DNA of 55,501 bases, taken from contig CAZHJE010000002.1 of the NCBI GenBank assembly GCA_964532965.1, forward strand, positions 1 to 55,501. Reading direction: 5' to 3'. Below are positions 8,668 through 17,639 of this stretch, piece by piece; within the stretch, counting starts at the first letter, position 1; the number at the start of each line of letters is the position of its first letter. The position numbers were made by a program, and so were the translations under genes. The notes beneath the pieces are model-generated. The model saw nothing but the letters and a program-made list of their open reading frames with translations, was not told the origin of the DNA and ran no database searches. Source of the DNA: CAZHJE01 sp964532965. Its GTDB lineage: Bacteria; Patescibacteriota; WWE3; UBA101185; UBA10185.

Positions 8668-9222
8668 TTATGCTTTAGAGACATACTCCCCTGTTCGTGT
8701 GTCTATTTTAACTTTATCTCCCGGTTTAATAAAGGATGGTACTTTAACAACAGCACCATTATCTAATGTAGCGTCTTTATATACATTTGAAACAGTATTA
8801 CCTTTAAATCCAGGCTCAGTATATGAGACTACAAAATCAAGCGTAATTGGGAGTTCAATTGATACAGGATTGCCCTCAAAGTATAGTACCTGCACTTTTA
8901 TACCTTCTGTTAAAAATTTAACTGATTCTTCAATAGAGTCTTCCGAAAGAGTAAATTGTTCATATGTATCTGGATCCATAAAGGCATAACCCAAATCGTC
9001 TTTATATATATATTGAGCATTCTTTCTAACAACATCAGCATCCTCTACTCTTGAGGAAGAGACATAACTTATCTCTCTTACGCCACCGTTAAGTATGTCT
9101 TTTGCTTTAACTCGGACAGTTGCTCCCCCTCTTGCTACCTTTACATGCGTATATTTTAATACTACGTATGGCTTATTGTCTTCTTTAAAGATTGTGCCAG
9201 TTTTTAAATCTGATGCTAACAT
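8668..9222 (-). CDS. efp: Elongation factor P
   Basis: 184 aa, the normal three-OB-fold EF-P length; it binds the ribosome E site and relieves stalling at polyproline. The N-terminal KOW-like part carries the loop HVKVARGGA, with Lys at the tip where EF-P is modified in many bacteria. The central part ends ELPITLDFVVSYTEPGFKG, the usual EF-P signature region. The real start is ATG 9222; upstream in-frame codons are tRNA-Leu sequence. The ATG lies 7 nt after the encoded CCA of tRNA-Leu, with no Shine-Dalgarno, so translation may depend on tRNA processing. Confidence 0.95.
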   Translation of the reverse strand: MLASDLKTGTIFKEDNKPYVVLKYTHVKVARGGATVRVKAKDILNGGVREISYVSSSRVEDADVVRKNAQYIYKDDLGYAFMDPDTYEQFTLSEDSIEESVKFLTEGIKVQVLYFEGNPVSIELPITLDFVVSYTEPGFKGNTVSNVYKDATLDNGAVVKVPSFIKPGDKVKIDTRTGEYVSKA

Positions 9223-9229
9223 ATTTTTT

Positions 9230-9316
9230 TGGTGCCGTGGGTGGGACTTGAACCCACATGAGATTGCTCTCATTGGTTTTTGAGACCAACGCGTATACCA
9301 ATTCCGCCACCACGGC
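9230..9316 (-). tRNA. tRNA-Leu (anticodon CAA)
   Basis: Acceptor GCCGTGG pairs with CCACGGC. The anticodon arm is TTGGT-CTCAAAA-ACCAA, giving CAA (reads UUG). A long variable arm of leucine type is present and CCA is encoded. It heads the minus-strand run that continues with efp. Confidence 0.95.
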
Positions 9317-9384
9317 AAATTAATTTAATACTAAACAATGATTATTATACATTATTAGTTGTTAAACGGTTGTGGGACTATACA

Positions 9385-10716
9385 TTATTCTTGGTTGTGT
9401 TTTTTATCGGTTTCATAAAACTTTGTTCTATCACCTCTAAAATATAATGGGATCTCACCTGTTGGGCCATTTCTATGCTTGGCAACAAGTAATTGAAGAT
9501 TTTCTCTATCTTCTTCATCAGGACGATATAAAAACATAACAACATCTGCATCTTGCTCAATAGATCCAGAATCTCTTAAATCAGAAAGTTGCGGTCTTTT
9601 ATCACCCCCTCTTTGCTCTACAGCTCGAGATAACTGTGACAAAGCAAGAACAGGTACTTTTATTTCTCTTGCTAAATTCTTTAATGCTTGAGAAATCTTT
9701 GATACCTCTTGCACTCTGCTTTCTGCATGTGGGGCTCTAACAAGTTGCAAATAATCAACAATTATTAAACCAACTTCTTTTTCTAATAAAAGGCGTCTTG
9801 CCTTTGTTCGCATTTCGTGCACACTGATACCTGGAGTATCATCAATAATTATGGGAGCCTCTGCAAGCTCTCCTGCAGCAATTGAATATTTTTCAAAATC
9901 GTCCTCTTCTAAATTTCCGGTTGTAATTCTAAAATTATCAATATCTCCTTGTGCAGAGATCATTCTATCAACAATCGACTCTCTACCCATTTCTAAAGAA
10001 AAAATTAACACGCCAATTTTATGTTTTGTTGCAGCATATTGTGCAATATTATTTCCTAAAGATGATTTACCAACCGAAGGACGTGCAGCAAGAATAATTA
10101 ATTCTTCTTTTTGAAGACCAGAAAGCATTTTATCAAGTGTGGGAAGCCCTGTTGGTACTCCTCTTAACGCGCCCTTGTTTTTACTAAGCTCATCTAGTCT
10201 TTCAAATGTTATTTCAAGTATGTCTTTGATAGGTACCACATCGTTATTGGTTATGTCTTGAGAAACCGAAAACAATAATTGTTCAGACTTATCTAAAAGT
10301 ACTTCTATATCAGGTTCTTCATAAACAAGTGTTCCAATATCACCTGTGACAGAAATTAATTCTCTCCTAGTAGCATATTCCTGTATTAACCTTGCATAAT
10401 ATTCCACATTGGACGCAGTAGGAACGAAATTAACTAGTTCGGATAAATAAGTTACTCCGCCTGCTTTATCTAAAGAGTTTGTTTTTTTAAGTTCATTTGG
10501 AACAGTAATTAAATCGGCAGGTTCTCTCTTTTCATACAGTGAAAATATTGCTTCGTATATCTTTGCATGTGAATCCTTATAAAAATGCTTCGCTTTTAAA
10601 AACTCCACTACTTTAACAATTGCATCCTTGTCGATTAAAAGCGCACCAAGTACAGATTTTTCGGCATCAACATCATGTGGAGGTATTCCAGCATTAGGTG
10701 AATTTGGTTTTGTCAT
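9385..10716 (-). CDS. dnaB: Replicative DNA helicase DnaB
   Basis: 443 aa, normal for DnaB. The N-terminal collar domain (about residues 10-110, starting PPHDVDAEKSVLGALL) precedes a RecA-like motor with Walker A ARPSVGKS (211-218), the LIIVDYLQL Walker B strand, and an arginine-finger region near DADVVMFLYRP. It unwinds DNA at the fork as a hexamer and recruits primase. The gene starts 3 nt after the hydrolase stop and is probably co-transcribed with it. No intein is present. Confidence 0.96.
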   Translation of the reverse strand: MTKPNSPNAGIPPHDVDAEKSVLGALLIDKDAIVKVVEFLKAKHFYKDSHAKIYEAIFSLYEKREPADLITVPNELKKTNSLDKAGGVTYLSELVNFVPTASNVEYYARLIQEYATRRELISVTGDIGTLVYEEPDIEVLLDKSEQLLFSVSQDITNNDVVPIKDILEITFERLDELSKNKGALRGVPTGLPTLDKMLSGLQKEELIILAARPSVGKSSLGNNIAQYAATKHKIGVLIFSLEMGRESIVDRMISAQGDIDNFRITTGNLEEDDFEKYSIAAGELAEAPIIIDDTPGISVHEMRTKARRLLLEKEVGLIIVDYLQLVRAPHAESRVQEVSKISQALKNLAREIKVPVLALSQLSRAVEQRGGDKRPQLSDLRDSGSIEQDADVVMFLYRPDEEDRENLQLLVAKHRNGPTGEIPLYFRGDRTKFYETDKKHNQE

Positions 10717-10718
10717 AT

Positions 10719-11366
10719 TTAATTAGTAGGGTTTAACACTATTACTTCAGTTTCAGCATCCGGATCGATCTTTTTGGTTAGCACAAATTTAGAGACTTTT
10801 TTTGGTTCTTCAACACCCATTTCATTTAAAAATTTATCGACACCTAAAAGTTCGTCTTTGAACATAAGATTAGGGGCAGAATAGTGCATTGGAATTACAT
10901 AATAGGGCTCTAAAGATGCTATTACCTTAGATGCATCCTTTGCATCAATAGTGTATGTACCTCCTACTGGAATTAATAATACATCTACATTTGGTAATTT
11001 CTCTAATGTATCTTTATCAAGCAAATGACCTAAATCACCTAAATGTACAATTGTAAAACCATCTATCTCTATAGAATAGATTGTATTTTTACCCCGCTCA
11101 GTGCCATTTTTATCATCATGAAATGAAGGATAACCATATATAAACGATCCGCTTAATTCATATTCACCCGGTCCGTTTATCATAAGTCGATAATTTGATA
11201 AAGCATTTACGTAATTATGATCAAAGTGGTCATGAGATATTGTCACTACATCACAGGATAACTTTGGTTCTTTAAGTCCAATTTTAGGATCGTACGGATC
11301 TGTAATAACAGTGAGTTGAGAACCCTTTATCACAAAACACGAATGTCCGATGTATGTTATTTCCAT
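10719..11366 (-). CDS. UlaG-like metallo-beta-lactamase-fold hydrolase
   Basis: 215 aa from ATG 11366, a start supported by a -10 box 6 nt upstream. It begins with MEITYIGHSCFVIKG, has the zinc motif SHDHFDHN, a later HLGDLGH and a C-terminal PMHYS, together the usual ligands of the UPF0173/UlaG-like branch. It probably hydrolyses a phosphodiester or lactone; the substrate is unknown. Divergent from the EamA transporter, with only 40 nt between the two start codons, and upstream of dnaB in the same transcript. Confidence 0.88.
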   Translation of the reverse strand: MEITYIGHSCFVIKGSQLTVITDPYDPKIGLKEPKLSCDVVTISHDHFDHNYVNALSNYRLMINGPGEYELSGSFIYGYPSFHDDKNGTERGKNTIYSIEIDGFTIVHLGDLGHLLDKDTLEKLPNVDVLLIPVGGTYTIDAKDASKVIASLEPYYVIPMHYSAPNLMFKDELLGVDKFLNEMGVEEPKKVSKFVLTKKIDPDAETEVIVLNPTN

Positions 11367-11372
11367 ATCTTT

Positions 11373-11398
11373 ATCATAACATAAAATTAGTGTATTCT
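11373..11398. promoter_or_regulatory. Divergent leaderless promoters packed in 40 bp
   Basis: Minus strand: extended -10 TGTTATGAT, its hexamer at 11373-11378, 6 nt from the hydrolase ATG. Plus strand: TATTCT at 11393-11398, 8 nt from the EamA ATG. The two promoters must overlap on the DNA and may interfere with each other. Confidence 0.55.
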
Positions 11399-11406
11399 GA
11401 TAGAGT

Positions 11407-12399
11407 ATGTCTAGCAAAACATTGCCCAAAGTCACACTTGCTTATGTTGCATTACTTTTAGCAACTGCAATATGGGGAGCTGCAGCACCAGTTATAAAAT
11501 ATACTGAACAAAGCATTCCCCCATTCCTTTTTTTATTGATACGATTTACTATTGTATGCGTTGTTGTACTCCCAATTGTATTTTTAGAGCTAAAAACCAC
11601 AAAGATACACAAAAGTGATTATAAAAATTTAATTATTTTAGGTCTATCTAGCCAAGCATCTTTAGCGCTGCTCTTTTTAGGCATTAAGTATACCTCAGCA
11701 ATTGATACTGTAATTATAGGCACATTAGCACCTCTTTTAACAATTGCCGGGGGGCATTTCTTTTTTAATGAAAAAGTAAACATTTATACCAAGATTGGAA
11801 TCTTTATTTCGGCACTTGGCACTCTTTTGGTAGTCCTAGAACCCATTATTGATAGTAATGTATACATTGACCCTAAAAATAGATTTGTTGGAAACTCTCT
11901 TGTTGTTATTTATAATCTTTTATTTGCTTTTTATGTCATTTGGTCAAAAGCTGCAATGGGTGGTAAATCTCATAAACTTAACAAAGTAGTCTCAAGCCTT
12001 CGCATTTCACCTATGAAAAAAGTATACTCTCCTATACTACACACTTCTATCGGTTTTTATGTTGGTCTTGCGGCTATGGTACCGCTTGCATTTATGGAAA
12101 GTGCTGGAGTATTTGGTGCCAATTCGTTTACAGCTGCTGATTTGACACTTAAACCCGTACTTGGATTGCTTTATATGGCGCTACTCTCTTCTATTGTAGC
12201 TTATACAGCATATGAATGGGGTATTAAAGAAGCACAGGTATCAGATGGAGCACTATTTAGCTATTTAACGCCTCTTTTTACTATACCATTTTCATATCTT
12301 ATACTGGGTGAAATACCATCAAAACACAGTATATATGGCCTAGTTATAATATTCATAGGAGTTGTTATAGCCGAAAAATATAAAGGCAGAAAAAATTGA
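11407..12399 (+). CDS. EamA/DMT-family permease
   Basis: 330 aa with about ten membrane helices in two EamA halves (about residues 10-145 and 215-325). The N-terminal half has TAIWGAAAPVIKY and the second half ends SYLILGEIPSKHSIYGLVII, both typical of drug/metabolite transporters. A polar loop of about 50 aa (about 158-215, Lys-rich) separates the halves and is longer than usual. Substrate unknown; such permeases move amino acids, nucleobases or small metabolites, a likely need in a host-dependent cell. The rpmE promoter overlaps the end of this gene. Confidence 0.88.
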   Translation: MSSKTLPKVTLAYVALLLATAIWGAAAPVIKYTEQSIPPFLFLLIRFTIVCVVVLPIVFLELKTTKIHKSDYKNLIILGLSSQASLALLFLGIKYTSAIDTVIIGTLAPLLTIAGGHFFFNEKVNIYTKIGIFISALGTLLVVLEPIIDSNVYIDPKNRFVGNSLVVIYNLLFAFYVIWSKAAMGGKSHKLNKVVSSLRISPMKKVYSPILHTSIGFYVGLAAMVPLAFMESAGVFGANSFTAADLTLKPVLGLLYMALLSSIVAYTAYEWGIKEAQVSDGALFSYLTPLFTIPFSYLILGEIPSKHSIYGLVIIFIGVVIAEKYKGRKN

Positions 12400-12424
12400 T
12401 ATATTTTTTAAATACTGCTATACT
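12396..12424 (+). promoter_or_regulatory. rpmE promoter inside the EamA 3' end
   Basis: TTGATA at 12396-12401, a 17-bp spacer and TATACT at 12419-12424 with an extended TGC before it. It lies 10 nt upstream of the rpmE ATG and supports that start over the in-frame TTG at 12396. Confidence 0.6.
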
Positions 12425-12434
12425 CACAGCTGTC

Positions 12435-12734
12435 ATGAAAAAAGATATACATCCACAAATAAACACAGACGTAACCGTAACATGTGCATGCGGTAATACA
12501 TTTACAACACAATCAACAGTTCCTTCTATACAAGTTGATATCTGCAGTAAGTGCCACCCGTTTTATACTGGGAAGCACAAGTTTATTGACACAGCAGGTA
12601 GAATAGATAAATTTAAAAAGAAGTTAGAAGCCTCAAAATCGGCACAAGCTGCTGCGCCAACAAAAAATAAAAAAGAACGCAAACAAAAACAAAATAAGAC
12701 TTTAAAAGAAATGTTTGAAGAAGCAAAAAATTAG
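12435..12734 (+). CDS. rpmE: Ribosomal protein bL31 with basic C-terminal tail
   Basis: Large-subunit protein at the central protuberance. MKKDIHPQI is the classic start, followed by the zinc-type ligand set C17, C19 and CSKC, then HPFYTG and DTAGRIDKF. At 99 aa it is about 30 residues longer than usual; the extra tail is Lys/Ala/Gln-rich, ending in KEMFEEAKN. The zinc-binding form is retained. It is followed after 6 nt by tgt. Confidence 0.93.
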   Translation: MKKDIHPQINTDVTVTCACGNTFTTQSTVPSIQVDICSKCHPFYTGKHKFIDTAGRIDKFKKKLEASKSAQAAAPTKNKKERKQKQNKTLKEMFEEAKN

Positions 12735-12740
12735 TTATTG

Positions 12741-13787
12741 ATGCATCCAAAATCACAAATAAAAGTAAAAAGAAAAACATATAATCTGCCTATTTACTTG
12801 CCTGATGCAACAAGGGGTGTGGTAAAAAGTGTTGATAAGCAAGACTTGTTAGATGTAAAAGTTCAAGGTGTTGTAGTTAACACATACCACCTTAAACATA
12901 CTCCTGGTACAGACTATCTCGACAATATGGGCGGCATAAAAACATTTATGGATTTTGGTGGCCTAGTAGTATCTGATTCTGGCGGTTGGCAAGTGTTTTC
13001 GTTACTAAAAAGAGGAAACTTAAGAGCAGGTAAAGTAACTGACGCAGGAGTAATATTTAATCTATACGGAAAAAAGGAACTATTCACCCCAGAAATATCT
13101 ATACAAACACAATTTTCCATCAATTCTGATCTAGTTATTTGTTTAGACGATTTTGTTGATCCCAAATCTAATTATATACAAACAAAAGATGCTGTTTTAA
13201 GAACGAGTCAATGGGCAAAAAGATCGAAACAAGAATATATTAAGCAATGTGAAATAAGAAACTTAAGTCAAGAAGCGCGTCCCCTACTCTTTTGTGTTAT
13301 TCAAGGAGGATACGAAAAAGACTTAAGAAAACTATGCGCGGAAGAACTGTTGAATATTGGGTTTGATGGTTTTGGCTTTGGAGGATACGCCATAGATGAA
13401 ACTACAAATGCCCTAGACCTAAATTTGTCAGAATACATTGCTAACCTAATTCCAAATGAATATTTCAGATTCGCTCTAGGTGTAGGAAAACCAGATGATA
13501 TTAAAAATTGTTATAAAATGGGATGGGAGTTATTTGATTGCACATTACCAACAAGAGATGCTAGACACCAAAGACTTTATACAGACGAAGGATATATTTA
13601 TATAAATAAGGTCAAATTCAAAAATGACAACAATCCTATTAGCAGCGCATGCGATTGTTTTACTTGTAAGAATTATAATAAGTCATATCTACACCATTTA
13701 TTTAAGATAAAAGACACCTTAGCTTTAAGGCTGTCCACTATACATAATCTTAGGTTTTATACTAGACTAATAGAAACATTGGTGTAA
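12741..13787 (+). CDS. tgt: tRNA-guanine transglycosylase
   Basis: Exchanges guanine-34 of GUN-anticodon tRNAs for a queuosine base precursor. The motifs SDSGGWQVFSL, VIQGG, DGFGFGGYA and DCTLPTRDARH (with the nucleophilic Asp) are all present, and the zinc site CDCFTCKNYNKSYLHHL is intact. 348 aa, near normal. No queuosine-synthesis genes are seen here, so the base is likely salvaged. ATG 12741 is preferred to the adjacent TTG. tRNA-Ile follows. Confidence 0.92.
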   Translation: MHPKSQIKVKRKTYNLPIYLPDATRGVVKSVDKQDLLDVKVQGVVVNTYHLKHTPGTDYLDNMGGIKTFMDFGGLVVSDSGGWQVFSLLKRGNLRAGKVTDAGVIFNLYGKKELFTPEISIQTQFSINSDLVICLDDFVDPKSNYIQTKDAVLRTSQWAKRSKQEYIKQCEIRNLSQEARPLLFCVIQGGYEKDLRKLCAEELLNIGFDGFGFGGYAIDETTNALDLNLSEYIANLIPNEYFRFALGVGKPDDIKNCYKMGWELFDCTLPTRDARHQRLYTDEGYIYINKVKFKNDNNPISSACDCFTCKNYNKSYLHHLFKIKDTLALRLSTIHNLRFYTRLIETLV

Positions 13788-13804
13788 TAATACTAAAGTG
13801 TTTT

Positions 13805-13881
13805 GGGTCTGTAGCTCAGGCGGTTAGAGCGTTCCTCTGATAAGGGAAAGGTCGATGGTTCGAGTCCATCCAGACCCACCA
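13805..13881 (+). tRNA. tRNA-Ile (anticodon GAT)
   Basis: Acceptor GGGTCTG pairs with CAGACCC. The anticodon loop is CTGATAA (GAT) and CCA is encoded. A complete cloverleaf, lying just downstream of tgt. Confidence 0.96.
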
Positions 13882-13889
13882 AAGATAAT

Positions 13890-14365
13890 ATGTACAAATA
13901 TAATAAAGCTAAGATTATAAAATTTCCTGACATTAAAAATACACTCACAGATATAAAAAAAAACGTAATATAATACTAGTAACCGGATATTTTGATATTA
14001 TTACCCTATCTTATATAAAGTCATTTAGAAAATCGAAAACTCATGTAGCAGATCTTTTGATTGTTGGTGTAGAATCAGATAAATCTATGTTTAACTTATA
14101 TGGCACGGGTTACCCGCTAAATAAACAAAAAAATAGATTAGACTTTTTATCCGAACTAAATATTGTTGACTTATGCTTCGGTTTTGAAGACATCTTAGAT
14201 GCAAATACATCGGATAAACACTTTGTTAAAAGATATGTGTCTATATCGCCGCATGAAGTTGCTATTCCTAAATGGGATGCTAATTTTATAAGAAAAATCA
14301 AACAAATTCGCGATGCTCGCCTAACACCAAGAATTCTAGACATCAGAATATATAGATATTGGTAA
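13890..14365 (+). pseudogene. Decayed cytidylyltransferase-like gene, frameshifted
   Basis: Two frames together read as a nucleotidyltransferase of the RfaE/TagD type. The frame opened by ATG 13890 runs through KNTLTDIKKNVI and stops; the next frame continues with ILVTGYFDII and then LLIVGVESDKS. One extra A in the A9 run (13955-13963) would join them. The catalytic HxGH is replaced by TLSY and the C-terminus stops early. I therefore read it as a pseudogene. If the A-run is a sequencing error, it is an inactive paralogue. The open part alone is 14057-14365. Confidence 0.65.
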
Positions 14366-14383
14366 AACACAATAGAAAGACTT

Positions 14384-14392
14384 TGATATAAT
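14384..14392 (+). promoter_or_regulatory. prfA promoter, extended -10, leaderless type
   Basis: TGATATAAT (extended -10 with consensus TATAAT at 14387-14392) ends 8 nt before the prfA ATG. No convincing -35 at normal spacing. Confidence 0.65.
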
Positions 14393-14400
14393 ATTAACCT

Positions 14401-15351
14401 ATGGAAGAAACAAAAAAAGCACTGCAAGACGAAATAAACAGACTTCAAGACGAGATATCGCAAAATGAAACGTTGTTAGCGGGTAATATTGGTACAGAAA
14501 TGACAATACTTGTAGAAGAAGAGATAGCCAAACTCAAAAATACAGTTAAAGATCTTAATAACTCTTTAAACGCACTTGAGGGTAATTTTGAGATAAACTC
14601 AGATGAAGATAGCAATGAGGATTTTAGCTTAAATATTGCAATTCTTGAGATTAGAGCAGGTACCGGCGGCGACGAAGCGGGCCTTTTTGCTAAAGATCTT
14701 TACGACATGTATCTACGCTACGCAGAAAAGGCAAACTGGAAAAAAGAGCTGCTCTTTTTATCAGAAAATGAGGCTGGTGGTATAAAAACAGTATCGCTTA
14801 AGCTTAAGGGATTAAATGCTTACATGCTGTTAAAAAACGAATCGGGGGTTCATAGAGTACAAAGAGTACCCAAGACGGAAGCCTCTGGAAGAATACATAC
14901 ATCTGCTGCTACAGTTGCGGTACTTCCTGAATTAAAAAAAGTAAAAATTAATCTTAGACCAGAAGATATTAAGATAGACTTTTTTAGATCAGGAGGTTCG
15001 GGAGGACAAAACGTTAATAAAGTATCTACTGCTGTTAGATTAACCCACGTACCAACCAATACTGTTGTCGAGTGTCAAGAAGAAAGAACACAAGGAAAAA
15101 ACAGGGAAAAAGCAATGCAGATGTTAGAATCAAGAATATATACTATGATGAAGGAACAAAAAGTAAAAGAAATCAGTGATTTACGCGCAGAACAAGTAGG
15201 ATTGGGCGATAGATCTGAAAAAATCAGAACGTATAATTTCCCTCAAGATAGGGTAACTGATCATAGAATTAATCGAAATTGGCATAACTTACCTGCGATA
15301 ATGAATGGGGATATTCAAACTATACTAGAAGAAGTATCTAGAATAACTTAA
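14401..15351 (+). CDS. prfA: Peptide chain release factor 1
   Basis: Releases the finished peptide at UAA and UAG. The codon-recognition tripeptide is PKT (157-159), the P-x-T form that marks RF1 rather than RF2 (SPF), and GGQ is at 201-203. 316 aa against about 355 in E. coli, the N-terminal coiled domain being shorter. The IRAGTGGDEA motif is present. TGA stops occur in this window, so an RF2 gene should exist elsewhere. The -10 box 8 nt before ATG implies a leaderless mRNA. Confidence 0.95.
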   Translation: MEETKKALQDEINRLQDEISQNETLLAGNIGTEMTILVEEEIAKLKNTVKDLNNSLNALEGNFEINSDEDSNEDFSLNIAILEIRAGTGGDEAGLFAKDLYDMYLRYAEKANWKKELLFLSENEAGGIKTVSLKLKGLNAYMLLKNESGVHRVQRVPKTEASGRIHTSAATVAVLPELKKVKINLRPEDIKIDFFRSGGSGGQNVNKVSTAVRLTHVPTNTVVECQEERTQGKNREKAMQMLESRIYTMMKEQKVKEISDLRAEQVGLGDRSEKIRTYNFPQDRVTDHRINRNWHNLPAIMNGDIQTILEEVSRIT

Positions 15352-15432
15352 AACTGACTTATAATAGGGATAAAAGTAAAATACTCAAAAATGCACCCAA
15401 CCAAAATATTCCTAATAGTATCTTGCGAATGT

Positions 15433-16653
15433 TCATAGTTTATTGGCTAAATCTAATACAACATCTAACTGTGGGTCAACATTATTATTAAAGTCCTCGC
15501 TTGTTCTTTTTACTTCTACATCGGGACTAATTCCCACATCATGTACCCATTGCTTATCTGGTGTTAACCATTTTGCAATTGTTATATGTATTCCAGACCC
15601 ATCAGAAAAATTTTTTGCGTCTTGAATTGTTCCTTTACCATATGACTTCTCCCCTACCAATACAGCTTCTCTATTTGACTTTAAAGTCGCTGCAAGTATT
15701 TCAGATGCAGATGCGCTACCCCTATCGATTAGTACAAAGATACCCGGAACACTCTCGAAAATACCGTTTCTGCGGCGGGCCTCAACTTTAGTTTGTTCTT
15801 TTTGGGCATTTTCTTCATAAATTACAACACCCTCTGAAAAAAACTCTTCTGCAATATATACGGCTGATTGAAGATAACCGCCGGGATTACCTCTCAAATC
15901 TAACACAACTGAGTCTAGCTCTTTGACACTAGATTTTATTTGAGACATAGCCTCTTCCCAATCTCTATTAGTATCGCCACCAAAAGTACTAATTCTAACA
16001 TAAACAGTGCCGTTCCCTTTATCTTCCCAAGTTACACTTTTTACAGTAATTACACCTCTTTTTATTCTAACTACAAATGGCTCATCGTCTCCTCGTTGAA
16101 GGGTTAATGCAATAACACTTCCGGCATCTCCTCTTATCCTTGTCACAGCTTCGGTTAATGTTATACCAAATGTATTTTCATCTTCTATTTTTAGTATTTT
16201 ATCCCCCGCTTTAACTCCCGCAGCAAGTGCAGGGGAACCATCAAGTGGTGCAACAACTATTAACTGAGAGTCCCGTATATCAAGTTCGGCACCAATACCT
16301 TGATATGTACCATTTATAGAATCTAAAACTGCCTTATTTAATTCTGGGGTTAAAAATGAGGTATAAGGATCTCCAACAGATGAAACCATACCTGAGATTG
16401 CACCATAATAAAGCTTCTGGGGATCAAGAGGCCGTTCTAAATAATTTTTAGATAACACATCCCAGACCTCCCAAAAAAGTGCGAAATCTATTTGCATATC
16501 TCCAGGATTTTGATTTACAACTGTAATTTGTGGTGGGTTATTAACAACATCAATTAAATATCCGCGCTTTCCAACATAATAGCCACCAAAAAAAGTAATG
16601 ATTGAAAGCAAAAATACACTCAAGATTGTCTGAAATTTTTTCTGTGTTGTCAT
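15433..16653 (-). CDS. C-terminal processing protease, S41 family
   Basis: Secreted or membrane-tethered serine protease. One N-terminal membrane segment (about residues 8-27), then a helical region, a PDZ domain (about 115-200, with GIGAELD and AAGVKAGDKIL) and the S41 core. The Ser/Lys dyad is seen in GSASASEILAA (312-322) and KSYGKGTIQ (Lys340). GNPGGY and the DLRGN strand are normal. It trims exported proteins outside the membrane. It follows the 327-aa gene with a 2-nt gap. Confidence 0.93.
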   Translation of the reverse strand: MTTQKKFQTILSVFLLSIITFFGGYYVGKRGYLIDVVNNPPQITVVNQNPGDMQIDFALFWEVWDVLSKNYLERPLDPQKLYYGAISGMVSSVGDPYTSFLTPELNKAVLDSINGTYQGIGAELDIRDSQLIVVAPLDGSPALAAGVKAGDKILKIEDENTFGITLTEAVTRIRGDAGSVIALTLQRGDDEPFVVRIKRGVITVKSVTWEDKGNGTVYVRISTFGGDTNRDWEEAMSQIKSSVKELDSVVLDLRGNPGGYLQSAVYIAEEFFSEGVVIYEENAQKEQTKVEARRRNGIFESVPGIFVLIDRGSASASEILAATLKSNREAVLVGEKSYGKGTIQDAKNFSDGSGIHITIAKWLTPDKQWVHDVGISPDVEVKRTSEDFNNNVDPQLDVVLDLANKL

Positions 16654-16655
16654 AA

Positions 16656-17639
16656 CTATATAAGCGCAAATAAATTAGCAGATGAAATGACTACTACTTT
16701 ATCGACAGATGAAAGTTTAACATAAATATCTCTATCCTGCACTCGATCAATTTTACCAATTTGCCCAAAATAGGCTTTATCAAGTATATATACCTCCATC
16801 TCCGGCTGGACCTCCATCAAAGAAGACAAAGCAGGCACGTCAAGTTTATAGTCTTCTGGGACAGGAATTTGCAGTATCTTTAATTTATCTGACAAAAATA
16901 CATGCCTACTTGATATATCTTTTAGTAAATTAAACATGAAAGTAGGAGTTTTTAGCTCTCCAAAACCGCTAAATAAAGCAATGTTTATATTATGTTTTTT
17001 TGCATATGATGCAATATCAATTGTTGTGCTTCCAGAGATTAAAGTTGTAATACCGAGCTCAATTGCCTTATCAAGTAAAGGTTTACGTAAAAAATCTCCA
17101 ACGTATATTACTTTAGACTCGGTGTTTTTTGAAAAATGTTCCAAATAAGACACGTCAAGCAATTCGGAAGGATTAGGAAATACAACTAATTCTCCCATTG
17201 TTAGACTGCCGGAAAAGTAGGCAAAGGGCAAATTAATGGTTTGGGTTTTTATGCTTACAACTTGATTATCCGATACCTTTTCGACAACACCCCATAAACC
17301 TGATAATACCCAGAAATCATGCTCTTCTTCTAAGAATACGTATTCATTGTTAGTTGCAATTAAAGAACCATTATATGGTGCAAGCTGTTTTTTAAAACCT
17401 ACTCTACCTATTTTATCACCTTTATATATTATCTCCTGCTTTAATAAACCACTTGCAATCTTTATATTTTTTGGCAACCTAATACTGTGTTTTGATAGTT
17501 TTGTACGTCCAATTTTAGTAAAGGGTACTACTTTATCTCCAACTTTAACTACTAAATTTCCTTTTTTAGGTAATTCTCTTTGTATAATTGTATTACTAAT
17601 GTAATTTACTTTTTTGAGAGTTGGGATATATAATTTCAT
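16656..17639 (-). CDS. Conserved protein of the glutamate-mutase-L-associated pair, 327 aa
   Basis: No enzyme motif is clear. The N-terminus has a lipoyl/biotinyl-like strand set (GNLVVKVGDKVVPFTKIG, about 27-45). The middle, VIYVGDFLRKPLLDKAIELG then TTLISGST and ALFSGFGELKTP, resembles proteins encoded next to glutamate mutase L-like genes in Chloroflexi and Patescibacteria. The C-terminus ends in a KOW-like strand (GQIGKIDRV). Its stop-start overlap of 4 nt with the upstream gene (17636) supports a joint role. Function unknown. Confidence 0.62.
   Translation of the reverse strand: MKLYIPTLKKVNYISNTIIQRELPKKGNLVVKVGDKVVPFTKIGRTKLSKHSIRLPKNIKIASGLLKQEIIYKGDKIGRVGFKKQLAPYNGSLIATNNEYVFLEEEHDFWVLSGLWGVVEKVSDNQVVSIKTQTINLPFAYFSGSLTMGELVVFPNPSELLDVSYLEHFSKNTESKVIYVGDFLRKPLLDKAIELGITTLISGSTTIDIASYAKKHNINIALFSGFGELKTPTFMFNLLKDISSRHVFLSDKLKILQIPVPEDYKLDVPALSSLMEVQPEMEVYILDKAYFGQIGKIDRVQDRDIYVKLSSVDKVVVISSANLFALI

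Noticed and set aside
9223..9318. N-terminal extension of EF-P
   Set aside because: The added residues are translated tRNA-Leu; EF-P begins at ATG 9222.
14401..15351. Recoding of TGA (SR1/Gracilibacteria code)
   Set aside because: Several genes, for example 450-1028 and the DksA fusion, end properly at TGA, so TGA is a stop.
15391..15438. A 15-codon frame after prfA with TATAAT upstream
   Set aside because: Too short, wrong spacing from the -10 box, and no conserved features.
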